DNA of 64,000 nucleotides from Companilactobacillus insicii. GTDB lineage: Bacteria > Bacillota > Bacilli > Lactobacillales > Lactobacillaceae. The notes below the pieces were generated by a model. That model saw only the letters and a list, made by a program, of their open reading frames with translations, did not search any database and was not told where the DNA came from. The stretch is taken from NCBI RefSeq assembly GCF_003946015.1, contig NZ_RHNU01000006.1, positions 1 to 64,000 of the forward strand, read 5' to 3'. The position numbers and the translations under genes are program-made. Shown one piece after another: positions 44,632 to 53,316 of the stretch (position 1 is the first letter of the stretch; every line of letters starts with the position of its first letter).

Positions 44632-45195
44632 ATGCAATTATCTAAACGCTTCAAAAAAATTGTTTGGCTTAGTTTGATAGTATTATTGTCTTTTACGGCG
44701 TTATATGGAACTGTAACGATGACTGACATCGGCAGCAATATTATTCAAGCAGCTAAAAAAGTAAAGTATATAGGCAAGGATAAGTATGCGATAGCAAAAA
44801 AAGAACATGATGCACTATTGGCTAAAAAGAAAAAATTGGTCAAGCAAGAAACTAGTACGCATTCGCAGATTGACGATATTAAGAAACAAGAGGCTGAAGC
44901 TAAAAAAGCTGCCGCAGAACAGCAAGCCGCGGCAGAAAAACAGCAACAAGAACAACAAAAAGCATCTGAAGCCGCTGCTAAAAAACAGGTTCAGGCTACT
45001 TCTTCTGCGAATAGTTCTACTAATTCAAGAGGAGATATGAACACCGCATCATCTGGGCAAATCGTTGGTAATAAGAACTCTCATATTTACCATGTACCAG
45101 GACAGCGTGGTTATAATATGAATTCTAGTAATGCAGTTTACTTTCAAACTGAACAAGATGCCATTAACGCTGGTTATAGAAAGGCTAAGGTATAA
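44632..45195 (+). CDS. Membrane-anchored coiled-coil protein with nuclease-associated C-terminal domain
   Basis: A 187-residue protein. A single membrane segment lies at about 11-30, and a Lys/Glu/Gln/Ala-rich coiled coil at about 55-125. The extracellular tail has SHIYHVPGQRGYNMNSSNAVYFQTEQDAINAGYRKAKV, like the Ada-type/'sIYHvPG..F.t...A..aGYR' domain that follows some secreted nucleases, but without cysteines. It ends two bases before the nuclease gene and is surely co-transcribed with it. It may tether or position the nuclease at the wall. Confidence 0.65.
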   Translation: MQLSKRFKKIVWLSLIVLLSFTALYGTVTMTDIGSNIIQAAKKVKYIGKDKYAIAKKEHDALLAKKKKLVKQETSTHSQIDDIKKQEAEAKKAAAEQQAAAEKQQQEQQKASEAAAKKQVQATSSANSSTNSRGDMNTASSGQIVGNKNSHIYHVPGQRGYNMNSSNAVYFQTEQDAINAGYRKAKV

Positions 45196-45197
45196 AT

Positions 45198-46049
45198 ATG
45201 AAAAGTTTAATTAAAGTATTAGCCGTTATAACGATGACGATGTCATTGACAGCTTGCTCTGAAAGTCAATCAACTGATAGTAAAGACAATGAAAAAACTG
45301 AAGTTGTAAAAGATTATTCGTATCAAAAAAAAGCAACTAAGTTAGAAGCCAGTAACAAGAAATTAAAAAAATCGATTACTAAATTGCAAAATCAAATTGC
45401 TTCAAATCAAGATTATTTGAGTCAGCATGATCAAACACAATACAGTAATAATAATTCCAAGACGTCTTCGGCTGAAGATTTAGCTAATCTTGAATATACC
45501 GGAACTCAAGAAATTGTTGTGAATAACAATAATCCTAATTTTTCAAAGGATGATTTAGTGACAAGTATGGGTGCTTGGCAAAGGTATGGCGATTTAGATA
45601 ATTTGAATCGGGTTACTGCTGCTAATGCAATGTTAAATGTTTCTTTGATGCCAAGTACTAAACGAGAGGGATTAACGTGGGATCCTACTGGTTGGCGAAA
45701 TAAGCGTATTAGCTCGGGGTGGTTGTACAATCGTAGTCATTTAATTGGATATCAGTTGACGGGACAGAACAACAATCCTAAGAATTTAATGACCGGAACA
45801 CGCTCATTAAATAGTCCTGAGATGTTGGCGCATGAAATGGATATTGCTTATTATTTGAAGCAAAGCAATAGTCACTATATAAGATATCGTGTCACACCGA
45901 TATTTAGAAACGATGAATTGTTAGCTCGTGGAGTTCAGATGGAAGCTCAATCAGTTGGTGATGATTCAGTCCATTTCAATGTTTATATTTTTAATGTTCA
46001 ATCCGGAGTTACTCTGAATTATTCTGATGGAACTAGTCAGGTTGGATAA
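45198..46049 (+). CDS. Secreted DNA/RNA non-specific endonuclease (lipoprotein)
   Basis: A 283-residue exported nuclease. The signal peptide ends in the lipobox LTAC, so it is probably lipid-anchored. A short coiled coil is at about 45-80. The His-Me finger catalytic region reads YNRSHLIGYQLTGQNNNPKNLMTGTRSLN, with the general-base His and the metal-binding Asn. The family consensus DRGH is NRSH here. Similar to EndA-type nucleases, it may degrade DNA for nutrients or uptake. Confidence 0.82.
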   Translation: MKSLIKVLAVITMTMSLTACSESQSTDSKDNEKTEVVKDYSYQKKATKLEASNKKLKKSITKLQNQIASNQDYLSQHDQTQYSNNNSKTSSAEDLANLEYTGTQEIVVNNNNPNFSKDDLVTSMGAWQRYGDLDNLNRVTAANAMLNVSLMPSTKREGLTWDPTGWRNKRISSGWLYNRSHLIGYQLTGQNNNPKNLMTGTRSLNSPEMLAHEMDIAYYLKQSNSHYIRYRVTPIFRNDELLARGVQMEAQSVGDDSVHFNVYIFNVQSGVTLNYSDGTSQVG

Positions 46050-46060
46050 ATATTACTTAA

Positions 46061-46087
46061 AAGTACATCGAAAGATGTGCTTTTTTT
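46061..46087 (+). terminator. Terminator after the nuclease gene
   Basis: AAGTACATC (46061-46069) with GATGTGCTT (46074-46082), loop CGAAA/GAAA type, then T run. Confidence 0.85.
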
Positions 46088-46257
46088 GTTCATGATATTT
46101 AATTTATAGTCCTAATGCCTATTATGACTGTTTTTTATGTTTTTTTGTGTACTCAAAAATTAGAATATATTTTTTTGATTTAAATTATAGATAATTGGAA
46201 GTATGAGTGTAGCGCACCCAAAAGATAATTAATAAATCAGAAAATACAACATTTTCT

Positions 46258-46317
46258 GTGAAAGCGTTGACATACCTTATGTATGGTGCTTAAATATAGT
46301 CGTGGTTGTTATAACAA
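46258..46317 (+). promoter_or_regulatory. Promoter and operators of the GntR-PTS operon
   Basis: -35 TTGACA (46267-46272), 17-base spacer, extended -10 TGCTTAAAT (TTAAAT at 46290-46295). A cre-like GTGAAAGCGTTGACA (46258-46272) covers the -35. The dyad CATAC-N5-GTATG (46271-46285) is in the spacer, and a perfect palindrome TTGTTATAACAA (46306-46317) lies just downstream. One or both dyads could bind the GntR protein. The rest of 46088-46257 is AT-rich with nothing recognised. Confidence 0.65.
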
Positions 46318-46339
46318 TATAACAAGTCGAGGAATTCCT

Positions 46340-47047
46340 ATGGGTCATACAATGCCACTGTATCAAAGAATGTTGAATGAATTAATGCGGCAAATTGAAT
46401 CAGGACAGCTGCCTGAGAATAGTAAGTTGCCGTCAGAACAACGACTGGGAGAGTTGTATAACGTTTCTAGAATCACTGTTAGACGTGCTTTGACAGAGTT
46501 AGAAAATAGAAATTATATATATAAGAAACAAGGTCAAGGATCTTTCGTAATGTCGAAAGATGAATCAAATTTGGAAATCAGTTATTTGGATGTTCAAAAA
46601 ATGATCAAAAAAATGGGAGCAAATCCTAAAATAAAACTGGAAAAATTCAGTGTTAATGTTGATGGTACTGAAAAGCGTGCTCGGGCTGAATTAGGGTTGA
46701 ATGATGATGATTATCTTTATTCATTTCAGTATTTGTACTATGCGAATGATGAACCAGTTTTTAGTGAAAAAGTTTTTTTGCCATTTGACAGTTTTCCAAT
46801 GATTCATAAACAAGAGATTGTTGATAAAGACTTAATTCCATTTTTAGCTAAAAGGTATGAGTTGCAAGCTGAGTTCTTTTCTAAAACAGAGGCTAGCTTA
46901 ATTACTAGTAAGAATCGCAAGATATTTAATTTGAATGTCGGAGATCCTATGGTGAATGTCACTACCAAGGGTATTCAAGATGGAAAGTTTATTTATTACA
47001 GTCAGTCGATTGTCGTTGGAGATTTGATAATGTTTATAGTCAAGTGA
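46340..47047 (+). CDS. GntR/HutC-family regulator of the PTS operon
   Basis: A 235-residue repressor. The winged helix (1-70: LPSEQRLGELYNVSRITVRRALTELENRNYIYKKQGQGSFVM) is followed by a UTRA ligand-binding domain (about 85-230). The start at 46340 follows GAGGA. An in-frame ATG at 46283 lies within the promoter and is rejected. It is the first gene of an operon with the four PTS subunits, which points to autoregulation with release by a phosphosugar such as GlcN-6-P or GalNAc-6-P, as for related proteins. Confidence 0.87.
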   Translation: MGHTMPLYQRMLNELMRQIESGQLPENSKLPSEQRLGELYNVSRITVRRALTELENRNYIYKKQGQGSFVMSKDESNLEISYLDVQKMIKKMGANPKIKLEKFSVNVDGTEKRARAELGLNDDDYLYSFQYLYYANDEPVFSEKVFLPFDSFPMIHKQEIVDKDLIPFLAKRYELQAEFFSKTEASLITSKNRKIFNLNVGDPMVNVTTKGIQDGKFIYYSQSIVVGDLIMFIVK

Positions 47048-47061
47048 AAGAAGGAATAAAG

Positions 47062-47544
47062 ATGGGTGAACCTAATATTGTATTAACAAGAATTGATAAC
47101 AGATTAGTCCATGGACAAGTTGGTGTTGTTTGGACTTCATCTGTTGGGGCTAACTTATTGTTGGTTGCTAATGATGACACAGCTAATGATCCACTACAAC
47201 AAGAATTGATGGCTGCTACAGCTGATAGCTCTGGTGTTGGTATTCGTTTCTGGACAATCGAAAAGACTATTAACAATATCCATCGTGCTAGTGCTAAGCA
47301 AAAGATTTTTATCGTTGTTCGTACGCCAGAAGATGCTCGCAAGTTAGTTGAGGGCGGAGTTCCTATGAAGGACATTGATATTGGTAATATGCACTTCTCA
47401 GATGGTAAGAAGCAAGTTACTAAATATACATACATGGATGATAAAGATAAAGAAGACTTGAAGGCTTGCGCTGACAAGGGTGCCAACGTATACGTTCAAG
47501 AAGTACCAGAGGACAAAAAACAACCATTGGAAGAAGTGATCTAG
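47062..47544 (+). CDS. Mannose-family PTS EIIB
   Basis: A 160-residue cytoplasmic phosphotransfer subunit. The active His17 is in TRIDNRLVHGQVGVVW. The start at 47062 has AGAAGGA. It lies 14 bases after the GntR gene and stops next to the EIIC start. The separate IIB-IIC-IID-IIA gene order resembles the AgaVWEF/hexosamine group of the mannose superfamily. Confidence 0.88.
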   Translation: MGEPNIVLTRIDNRLVHGQVGVVWTSSVGANLLLVANDDTANDPLQQELMAATADSSGVGIRFWTIEKTINNIHRASAKQKIFIVVRTPEDARKLVEGGVPMKDIDIGNMHFSDGKKQVTKYTYMDDKDKEDLKACADKGANVYVQEVPEDKKQPLEEVI

Positions 47545-48351
47545 ATGCAAGTTACATTAATGCAAGGGCTATTGATTGGTCTTTTCGCAATTATTTCTGG
47601 TATTGACTTTTGGTGGGAAGGTTTCTACATCTTCAGACCAATGATAGTTTGTACCGTTACAGGATTAATTTTAGGAAATATTACTTTAGGGATAGTTGCC
47701 GCCGGACTAACTGAATTAGCATTCGCTGGTTTAACTCCGGTTGGTGGAACACAGCCGCCTAACCCTATTATGGCTGGTATCATGACTGTTGTTTTAGCTT
47801 ATACAACAGGTAAAAGTCCAGCTACTGCTATTGGATTGGCATTACCATTTAGTATTTTGATGCAATATATTATTTTATTCTATTATTCAGCATTCTCAGT
47901 TTTAACAAAGAAACTAGATACATATGCTGAAAAAGGTGAATCAAAGAAATTCACTAACTTAGCTTTACTACCAACATGGATCGTTGGTTTAACATATGGT
48001 ATTATCGCATTCTTATGTGTCTATGGTGCACAAGCTCCGATGAAGTCATTAGTTAATGCAATGCCTGTTTGGTTGAGTCATGGTTTTGAAATTGCCGGTA
48101 GTATCTTACCTGCCGTTGGTTTTGGTTTATTGTTAAAGAGTATGTTAAAGGCACGTTATGTTCCATATCTATTGATTGGATTTACAGCCGCTTGCTTTAT
48201 TAAATTTGGAAACTTGATGCCAGTTGCTGTCATTGGTGTTGCTCTAGCATTGATTGAATACAATAGAAGTAAGAAGGATGCTGAAAACGACAAGAAGTTG
48301 AAGACAGCTATGGAAAATTCAAATGGAGGAGACGACGAAGATGGAATCTAA
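47545..48351 (+). CDS. Mannose-family PTS EIIC
   Basis: A 268-residue membrane channel subunit with several hydrophobic segments and the family GLTELAFAGLTPVGGTQPPNPIMAG motif. Its start codon directly follows the EIIB stop (TAGATG). The end overlaps the EIID start by 11 bases. Substrate is unknown. Related AgaW-type proteins carry GalNAc, galactosamine or glycosaminoglycan disaccharides. Confidence 0.88.
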   Translation: MQVTLMQGLLIGLFAIISGIDFWWEGFYIFRPMIVCTVTGLILGNITLGIVAAGLTELAFAGLTPVGGTQPPNPIMAGIMTVVLAYTTGKSPATAIGLALPFSILMQYIILFYYSAFSVLTKKLDTYAEKGESKKFTNLALLPTWIVGLTYGIIAFLCVYGAQAPMKSLVNAMPVWLSHGFEIAGSILPAVGFGLLLKSMLKARYVPYLLIGFTAACFIKFGNLMPVAVIGVALALIEYNRSKKDAENDKKLKTAMENSNGGDDEDGI

Positions 48352-49159
48352 AAAATCAGAAACTCCAACAAGAGGTAAATTAACTAAGCATGACGTTGGT
48401 ATGCTTGGTATTAGATCTATTTTTAACCAGTCAGCAATGAACTATGAAAGAATGCAGGCTGATGGCTGGACGTTAGCAATGATTCCTTCATTGAAGAAGA
48501 TTTATAAGGATGACGAGAAGGGCTTGGCAGATGCCATGAAGTCTAACTTGCAATTCATTAATACTAACAACTATGCTGCTCCTCTATTAATGGGACTAGA
48601 AGCCTCACTAGAAGAGAACGGTGAAAAACGTTCAACAATTGATGGTTTGAGAATCGCTTTGTTCGGACCTTTAGCAGGTATTGGTGATGCCATTACTTGG
48701 TTCACAATTCTACCTATCGTTGCTGGTATTACAGCATCATTTGCTAAACAAGGAAGCATCTTAGGACCGCTTATCTTCTTCCTTGTCTATGTTGCAATGT
48801 TCTTCGCTCGTATTCCTATTGCTCGTTTGGGATACACAACAGGTACTAGGGCTATTTCTAAGATTCGTGAGAACTCAGCCATTGTTTCACACGCTGCTAG
48901 TGTCTTAGGTTGTACAGTTATCGGTGGTTTGATTGCTACATATGTTCAAATTACTGTTAAGACTAAGATCCCAGTTACAGCAGGTCATACAATTGCTATT
49001 CAAACACAATTCTTTGACCGTATTTTCCCTAATATTCTTCCATTAGGTTACACATTCTTGCTATATTGGTTGCTTAAGAAGAAGAATGTTAGTCCTGTAG
49101 TTTTGATTCTTGTTACATTTATCCTTGCTATCGCATTATCATGGTTGGGGGTTCTATAA
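48341..49159 (+). CDS. Mannose-family PTS EIID
   Basis: A 272-residue membrane subunit. It shows the EIID pattern with the N-terminal LTKHDVGMLGIRSIFNQSAMNYERMQADGW and IALFGPLAGIGDAITWFTILP. The chosen ATG at 48341 has GGAGG at 48325-48329. Another ATG at 48323 would place the site inside the gene. It works with EIIC as the sugar channel. Confidence 0.88.
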   Translation: MESKKSETPTRGKLTKHDVGMLGIRSIFNQSAMNYERMQADGWTLAMIPSLKKIYKDDEKGLADAMKSNLQFINTNNYAAPLLMGLEASLEENGEKRSTIDGLRIALFGPLAGIGDAITWFTILPIVAGITASFAKQGSILGPLIFFLVYVAMFFARIPIARLGYTTGTRAISKIRENSAIVSHAASVLGCTVIGGLIATYVQITVKTKIPVTAGHTIAIQTQFFDRIFPNILPLGYTFLLYWLLKKKNVSPVVLILVTFILAIALSWLGVL

Positions 49160-49160
49160 A

Positions 49161-49589
49161 ATGAAAATTGTTGTTACTGGACATGGAAACTTTGCTTCAG
49201 GAATTCATTCAACGGTCAAATTATTGGCTGGTCAATTACCAGGAGTCAGTTTTATAGATTTTACTGGAGATATGAATGAAAAGAGTCTTTCCGAAGAATT
49301 CACTAATGAAATCAAAAACGATGATTCAGTAGTGTTCTTCTGTGACTTGTTAGGCGGAACTCCTTTTAAAGAAGCCGTTAAGTTAAGTATGAGTAGTGAT
49401 AAAGATATTCAAGTTACTTGTGGTTGCAATGTTGGATCATTGATGGAGATAGGCCTCCAACTATCCTCATTCGATGGGAATGCTACTGATTTAGCAAATA
49501 AACTTGTAGAAACAAGTAAGTCACAAACTCAATTATTCGTACATAAAGAAAATAAGTTTGAGGCAGATGCTGAAGACGACGGAATTTAA
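49161..49589 (+). CDS. Mannose-family PTS EIIA
   Basis: A 142-residue cytoplasmic subunit that receives phosphate from HPr. The active His8 is in VVTGHGNFASG, and FFCDLLGGTPF is the second conserved block. The start at 49161 is one base after the EIID stop. It is the last gene of the operon, before a terminator. No sugar-phosphate enzyme is encoded with the PTS, so the substrate must be processed by genes elsewhere. Confidence 0.88.
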   Translation: MKIVVTGHGNFASGIHSTVKLLAGQLPGVSFIDFTGDMNEKSLSEEFTNEIKNDDSVVFFCDLLGGTPFKEAVKLSMSSDKDIQVTCGCNVGSLMEIGLQLSSFDGNATDLANKLVETSKSQTQLFVHKENKFEADAEDDGI

Positions 49590-49601
49590 TATGTCATTTA
49601 T

Positions 49602-49642
49602 GAACTCTATACTATTGAAGCTAGTATGGAGTTCTTTTTTTT
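49602..49642 (+). terminator. Terminator of the PTS operon
   Basis: 13-base-pair stem (49602-49614 with 49622-49634, one G-T pair) then a run of eight T. Confidence 0.9.
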
Positions 49643-49699
49643 GACTAAGTATGTTATGTTTTTAACAAAGTATACAAATATCCTAGAAAGGAAATAATC

Positions 49700-51001
49700 A
49701 TGTTTCAACAAGCGGGTACAGGAAAAGGTAGTTATGAAAAAATGTTCATTAAATCGCTTAAGGAAGGTGTTGTTCCAGCAACTGGATGTACGGAACCAAT
49801 TGCGGTAGCATACGCTGCAGCTAACTGCATGCCATATCTAAGTGGTGATATTCAAGCAATTGATGTAAGTGTATCTCATAACATTATGAAGAACGCTATG
49901 GCAGTGATTGTCCCTGGAACGGGTAGGCCAGGGTTGTTGGTGGCTGCCGCCGCTGGAGCAATTGCCGGTGATCCTGCTGTGGGCTTGAGTGTTATTTCTA
50001 AATTAAGTGATGAGCAGCTTCCAAAAATCAATGAACTAGCTGATTCCGGCAAGATTGTTACACATATTGCTGAAGTTGAAGATGACTTATACGTTGAGGT
50101 TACAGTGTCAGATGCAACGGATAAGGTAAGAGTCTGTATTGCTGGCGATCACACAAATATATTCTTAATTGAAAAGAATGATAAACCACTATATTCTAAA
50201 GATCGTCCGGCTACACATGCGATATCAGAAACTAAACAGTTTTTGCAGACGGTCAAATTAAAAAATATCTGGGATTTTGCGTTAACTGAGCCGCTAGCTA
50301 ATATAGTTTTTATGCGTAAGGCTGCTAATTTTAACTTGGCACTGGCAGAGGATGGATTCCAACATGACTATGGAATTAAGTTAGGTAAGTCTCTTAAATC
50401 ATCTAGGCTTCAAAAAAACACTAGTTTGACGGAACAAATCATTTCTTACACTGCTGCGGCTTCGGATGCTCGTATGGGTGGTTCACAATTACCAGCAATG
50501 TCTAATTCGGGTTCAGGTAATCAGGGAATCACTGCTACAGTGCCAGTTTGTATTGTGGCTAGACATGAAAAGTCTAGTGAAGAGCAGTTGATTAGGGCTT
50601 TAACATTGTCACATTTAACAGCACTTTATATTCATGCCTTTTTACCTGTGTTATCGGCATTTTGTGCGACGGATTCAGCCGCTATGGGTGCCGCGACTGG
50701 TTCCATTTACTTGCTGACAAATGATTATTACCAAGCGTGTTCAGCTATTAAGAATATGATTGGCGATGCCGCCGGAATGGTTTGTGATGGTGCAGGATGT
50801 TCTTGCGCAATGAAAGTTGCAAGTTCAACATCATCAATGTGTCGTGCAGTCGATTTAGCGATTCAGGGAGTGGAAATTCCTTCGACTAATGGATTGGTCC
50901 AAGACGATGTGGATCAAACTATTAGGGGGTTGGGTAAGTTGGTTACCAATGGCTTCGGAAAAACTGACAGTGAAATTTTGAATGTTATGATGAATAAATA
51001 A
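49700..51001 (+). CDS. UPF0597/CyuA-type cysteine desulfidase or serine dehydratase-like protein
   Basis: A 433-residue cytoplasmic iron-sulfur protein. The N-terminal VPATGCTEPIAVAYAAAN and the late GMVCDGAGCSCAMKVASS match the L-cysteine desulfidase/UPF0597 (YhaM, CyuA) family, whose cysteines hold a 4Fe-4S cluster. The usual GAKxxC reads GAGCSC here, adding one Cys. Related proteins break L-cysteine to pyruvate, ammonia and sulfide, or act on L-serine. It is monocistronic, with AGAAAGGAA at the start, after the PTS terminator and convergent to a surface protein gene. Confidence 0.8.
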   Translation: MFQQAGTGKGSYEKMFIKSLKEGVVPATGCTEPIAVAYAAANCMPYLSGDIQAIDVSVSHNIMKNAMAVIVPGTGRPGLLVAAAAGAIAGDPAVGLSVISKLSDEQLPKINELADSGKIVTHIAEVEDDLYVEVTVSDATDKVRVCIAGDHTNIFLIEKNDKPLYSKDRPATHAISETKQFLQTVKLKNIWDFALTEPLANIVFMRKAANFNLALAEDGFQHDYGIKLGKSLKSSRLQKNTSLTEQIISYTAAASDARMGGSQLPAMSNSGSGNQGITATVPVCIVARHEKSSEEQLIRALTLSHLTALYIHAFLPVLSAFCATDSAAMGAATGSIYLLTNDYYQACSAIKNMIGDAAGMVCDGAGCSCAMKVASSTSSMCRAVDLAIQGVEIPSTNGLVQDDVDQTIRGLGKLVTNGFGKTDSEILNVMMNK

Positions 51002-51043
51002 ACAGAGCGCTACAAAGTACAACTGTACTTTGTAGCGCTCTGT
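51002..51043. terminator. Perfect 20-bp inverted repeat between convergent genes
   Basis: ACAGAGCGCTACAAAGTACA (51002-51021) is exactly complementary to 51024-51043 across a two-base spacer. It starts at the CyuA-type stop and ends five bases from the opposing stop. It probably halts transcription from both sides, although no long T run follows on either strand. Confidence 0.6.
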
Positions 51044-51047
51044 GTGT

Positions 51048-53069
51048 CTAAATACTTTCAACGACTGACCATTTCAACTCAGTGTTATAAATGCCAGCGG
51101 TTAAATTATTATCGTTCATGTGTAGTAAAATTCCATTTTCTTTGGCCCAGCCAATAGACGGTACTGGATTTCCTTCTTTAGTTACTTGAATTACATGATC
51201 GTGACCAAGTATATCGTAGCCAACTCCATCTTCGTAAAACCTTAAGTTTCCTAACAACTTAACATCCTCCGCATTTATGAAGTCACTAGCTTGTTGAACA
51301 CGGATTTCTGTATTCGGCTTGTTACGACGTTGATCGTCTATTTCAACGATATTTTCAGGTTCATTTAGTTCGTCTGGACGATAGATAGTTTCGTTAGCTG
51401 AGAATGGGGTAATAACTCCAAAATCAATATTTTTAACGTTTATTTGAATTTTGTTAGTTGAGTAAGTAATAGCTTCTTCATCACCACTGCTATGATAATC
51501 ATCAGGGTTGGAAACTTGCCCAACTAAGTATGGTGTCGTTCTCTGAGTACTAAGTTCATCAATTGCGCCAACGGTCATGGTTACTTTTACTTCGTGGCTT
51601 TGTTTAATAGAGAATCCTAGGTTTTTAATGATTAATTCCTTGGTACCATCTTTATTGTTAGAAATAATTTCATAGTGATCATTAGATAATTCTTCATTAT
51701 CTACCACGACCGAATTTATGGTAGAGCTTTCTCTGATTGGAAAATGATAAGTACTATTAGTTAGAATTCCTGTATTACTATTGTTTGTAATCGTGGCACT
51801 TTCTAAGATTTTATCTTCTTCATTTACACCAAATAAATGAAGATCGCTATCTAGTTCATCTTGATAGCTAGTGTTAGTAATACTATTTTGGATTTTTATA
51901 TCAGGAGAGCCATCGGGTATAACGGTCAGAGTAGCTTTGTTAGTAGTGTAGCTCTTGTTGATGGCACCCAACTTAACGTTAATAACAGCCTGGTATTTAC
52001 TTTGATTGTCATCTTCCATATTTGTAGCATCGGTTGTTATTGACATAGGTCCGTTTAATTCATTGTCTTTATTTATCTGAACCCTAGATCCATCAGGGTT
52101 GTCACGATACCACTTGATTGTGTACTCATTTGTGCCACCGCTATTATCTCCACCATCGTCTTCATCATCGTCATCGTCGCCGTCATCAATATCGTCCAAA
52201 TTACCTAAATTACCTTCAATGGAAAATGTTGCTTTATTGCCGGCATGAACCGTTTGATCTTCAAGACCTTGTCCGACTTTAACTTCTTTAGTTGCATAAA
52301 TGTCATCACCAATTGGATTATGAAGAGTACCGATAACCGTTACAGTACCATGAACTTCCGGTTTAGTTACGGCTGTTAGAAGTCCAGTGTCTTCGTTGAT
52401 AGTTGCTAGGGATGGATCATCAACACTCCAAGTCACTTCACCGGTATAGTTGGCAGGAATTACATCTGCATGAGCATAAGTAGATGTAGCGGCCATATCG
52501 AATGAAGTACTGTAAATATAATCGTCATCTGTCCTGATCGTCATTTCCTTACCATCAGTGGGTTCAGGGACTGTGTGCACAGCTGCAACGTGTGAATAGA
52601 TTTTTTTGGCAAAGTAATTCCAAATAAGACCTTGCCATTGTACTTGTAACTGATAGTAAGTAGTTTCATCAGCTTTTTTACCGGTTACCACGAGGTTTTC
52701 TTTTGTTCCACCATCAGACTTGCTGACCTTGGTCCATTCTTTGTCACCAACTTGATATTTATACCATTGATATCGAGGCGTTCTAGTAAGTGTTGTAATT
52801 GCATATACTGCTGAACGAGCCGAGTCAGTCCGCAAAGTTGTTGTATTATCGACAACAACATAACTGTCCTCTTTAGGTTGTAATGCGAAACCAGTTGTTA
52901 GCCAAATACCGAAGAATTTTTTTACGTCTTTGGTTGGCTTATGATAATAGCCGACATCCTCTGCAGTAGTGTCGGTTTCATCAGCGTGTACATTTAAGCC
53001 TGAAATTTGGAAGCAGGCTATAGTTAATAAGAGAGCGAACACAGTCAGAATAAACTTTTTAAGCCGCAT
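51048..53069 (-). CDS. Secreted WxL-like surface protein with Ig-like domain
   Basis: A 673-residue exported protein. Signal peptide about 1-30. A BIG2-type Ig domain is at about 195-265 (GEVTWSVDDPSLATINEDTGLLTAV). An Asp-rich linker (DDIDDGDDDDDEDDGG) follows near 295, then beta-rich domains. The C-terminal 130 residues (NIDFGVITPFSAN, then a 'DDQRR' strand and GIYNTELKWSVVESI at the end) resemble a WxL wall-binding domain, though the first WxL motif is degraded. No LPXTG is present. The start at 53069 follows GAGGAGA. An earlier in-frame GTG at 53084 was rejected. It is divergent from the related gene at 53317. Confidence 0.62.
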   Translation of the reverse strand: MRLKKFILTVFALLLTIACFQISGLNVHADETDTTAEDVGYYHKPTKDVKKFFGIWLTTGFALQPKEDSYVVVDNTTTLRTDSARSAVYAITTLTRTPRYQWYKYQVGDKEWTKVSKSDGGTKENLVVTGKKADETTYYQLQVQWQGLIWNYFAKKIYSHVAAVHTVPEPTDGKEMTIRTDDDYIYSTSFDMAATSTYAHADVIPANYTGEVTWSVDDPSLATINEDTGLLTAVTKPEVHGTVTVIGTLHNPIGDDIYATKEVKVGQGLEDQTVHAGNKATFSIEGNLGNLDDIDDGDDDDDEDDGGDNSGGTNEYTIKWYRDNPDGSRVQINKDNELNGPMSITTDATNMEDDNQSKYQAVINVKLGAINKSYTTNKATLTVIPDGSPDIKIQNSITNTSYQDELDSDLHLFGVNEEDKILESATITNNSNTGILTNSTYHFPIRESSTINSVVVDNEELSNDHYEIISNNKDGTKELIIKNLGFSIKQSHEVKVTMTVGAIDELSTQRTTPYLVGQVSNPDDYHSSGDEEAITYSTNKIQINVKNIDFGVITPFSANETIYRPDELNEPENIVEIDDQRRNKPNTEIRVQQASDFINAEDVKLLGNLRFYEDGVGYDILGHDHVIQVTKEGNPVPSIGWAKENGILLHMNDNNLTAGIYNTELKWSVVESI

Positions 53070-53316
53070 AAATTCTCTCCTCACTTATATGGTGATATAA
53101 GTTTAACATTATATACTATGTGTATTGATTCATTTTGTACAAAAAGTATTTTAATAATATGGGTTATTCTTGCGCTGTAATCAAGGTTAAAAATAATGCA
53201 TAATAAAAGATCATTTTTCCAGTATGCCCATAATTCATAAACTAATAAACTGCTACAATGTAAATAGGTATATATAGAATGCTGTATGATGCTTTTGATA
53301 AGAAGATGAGATAAGA

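Noticed and set aside
46283-46339. Upstream start for the GntR regulator at 46283
   Set aside because: It lies inside the -35/-10 promoter and has no ribosome site, whereas GAGGA stands before 46340.
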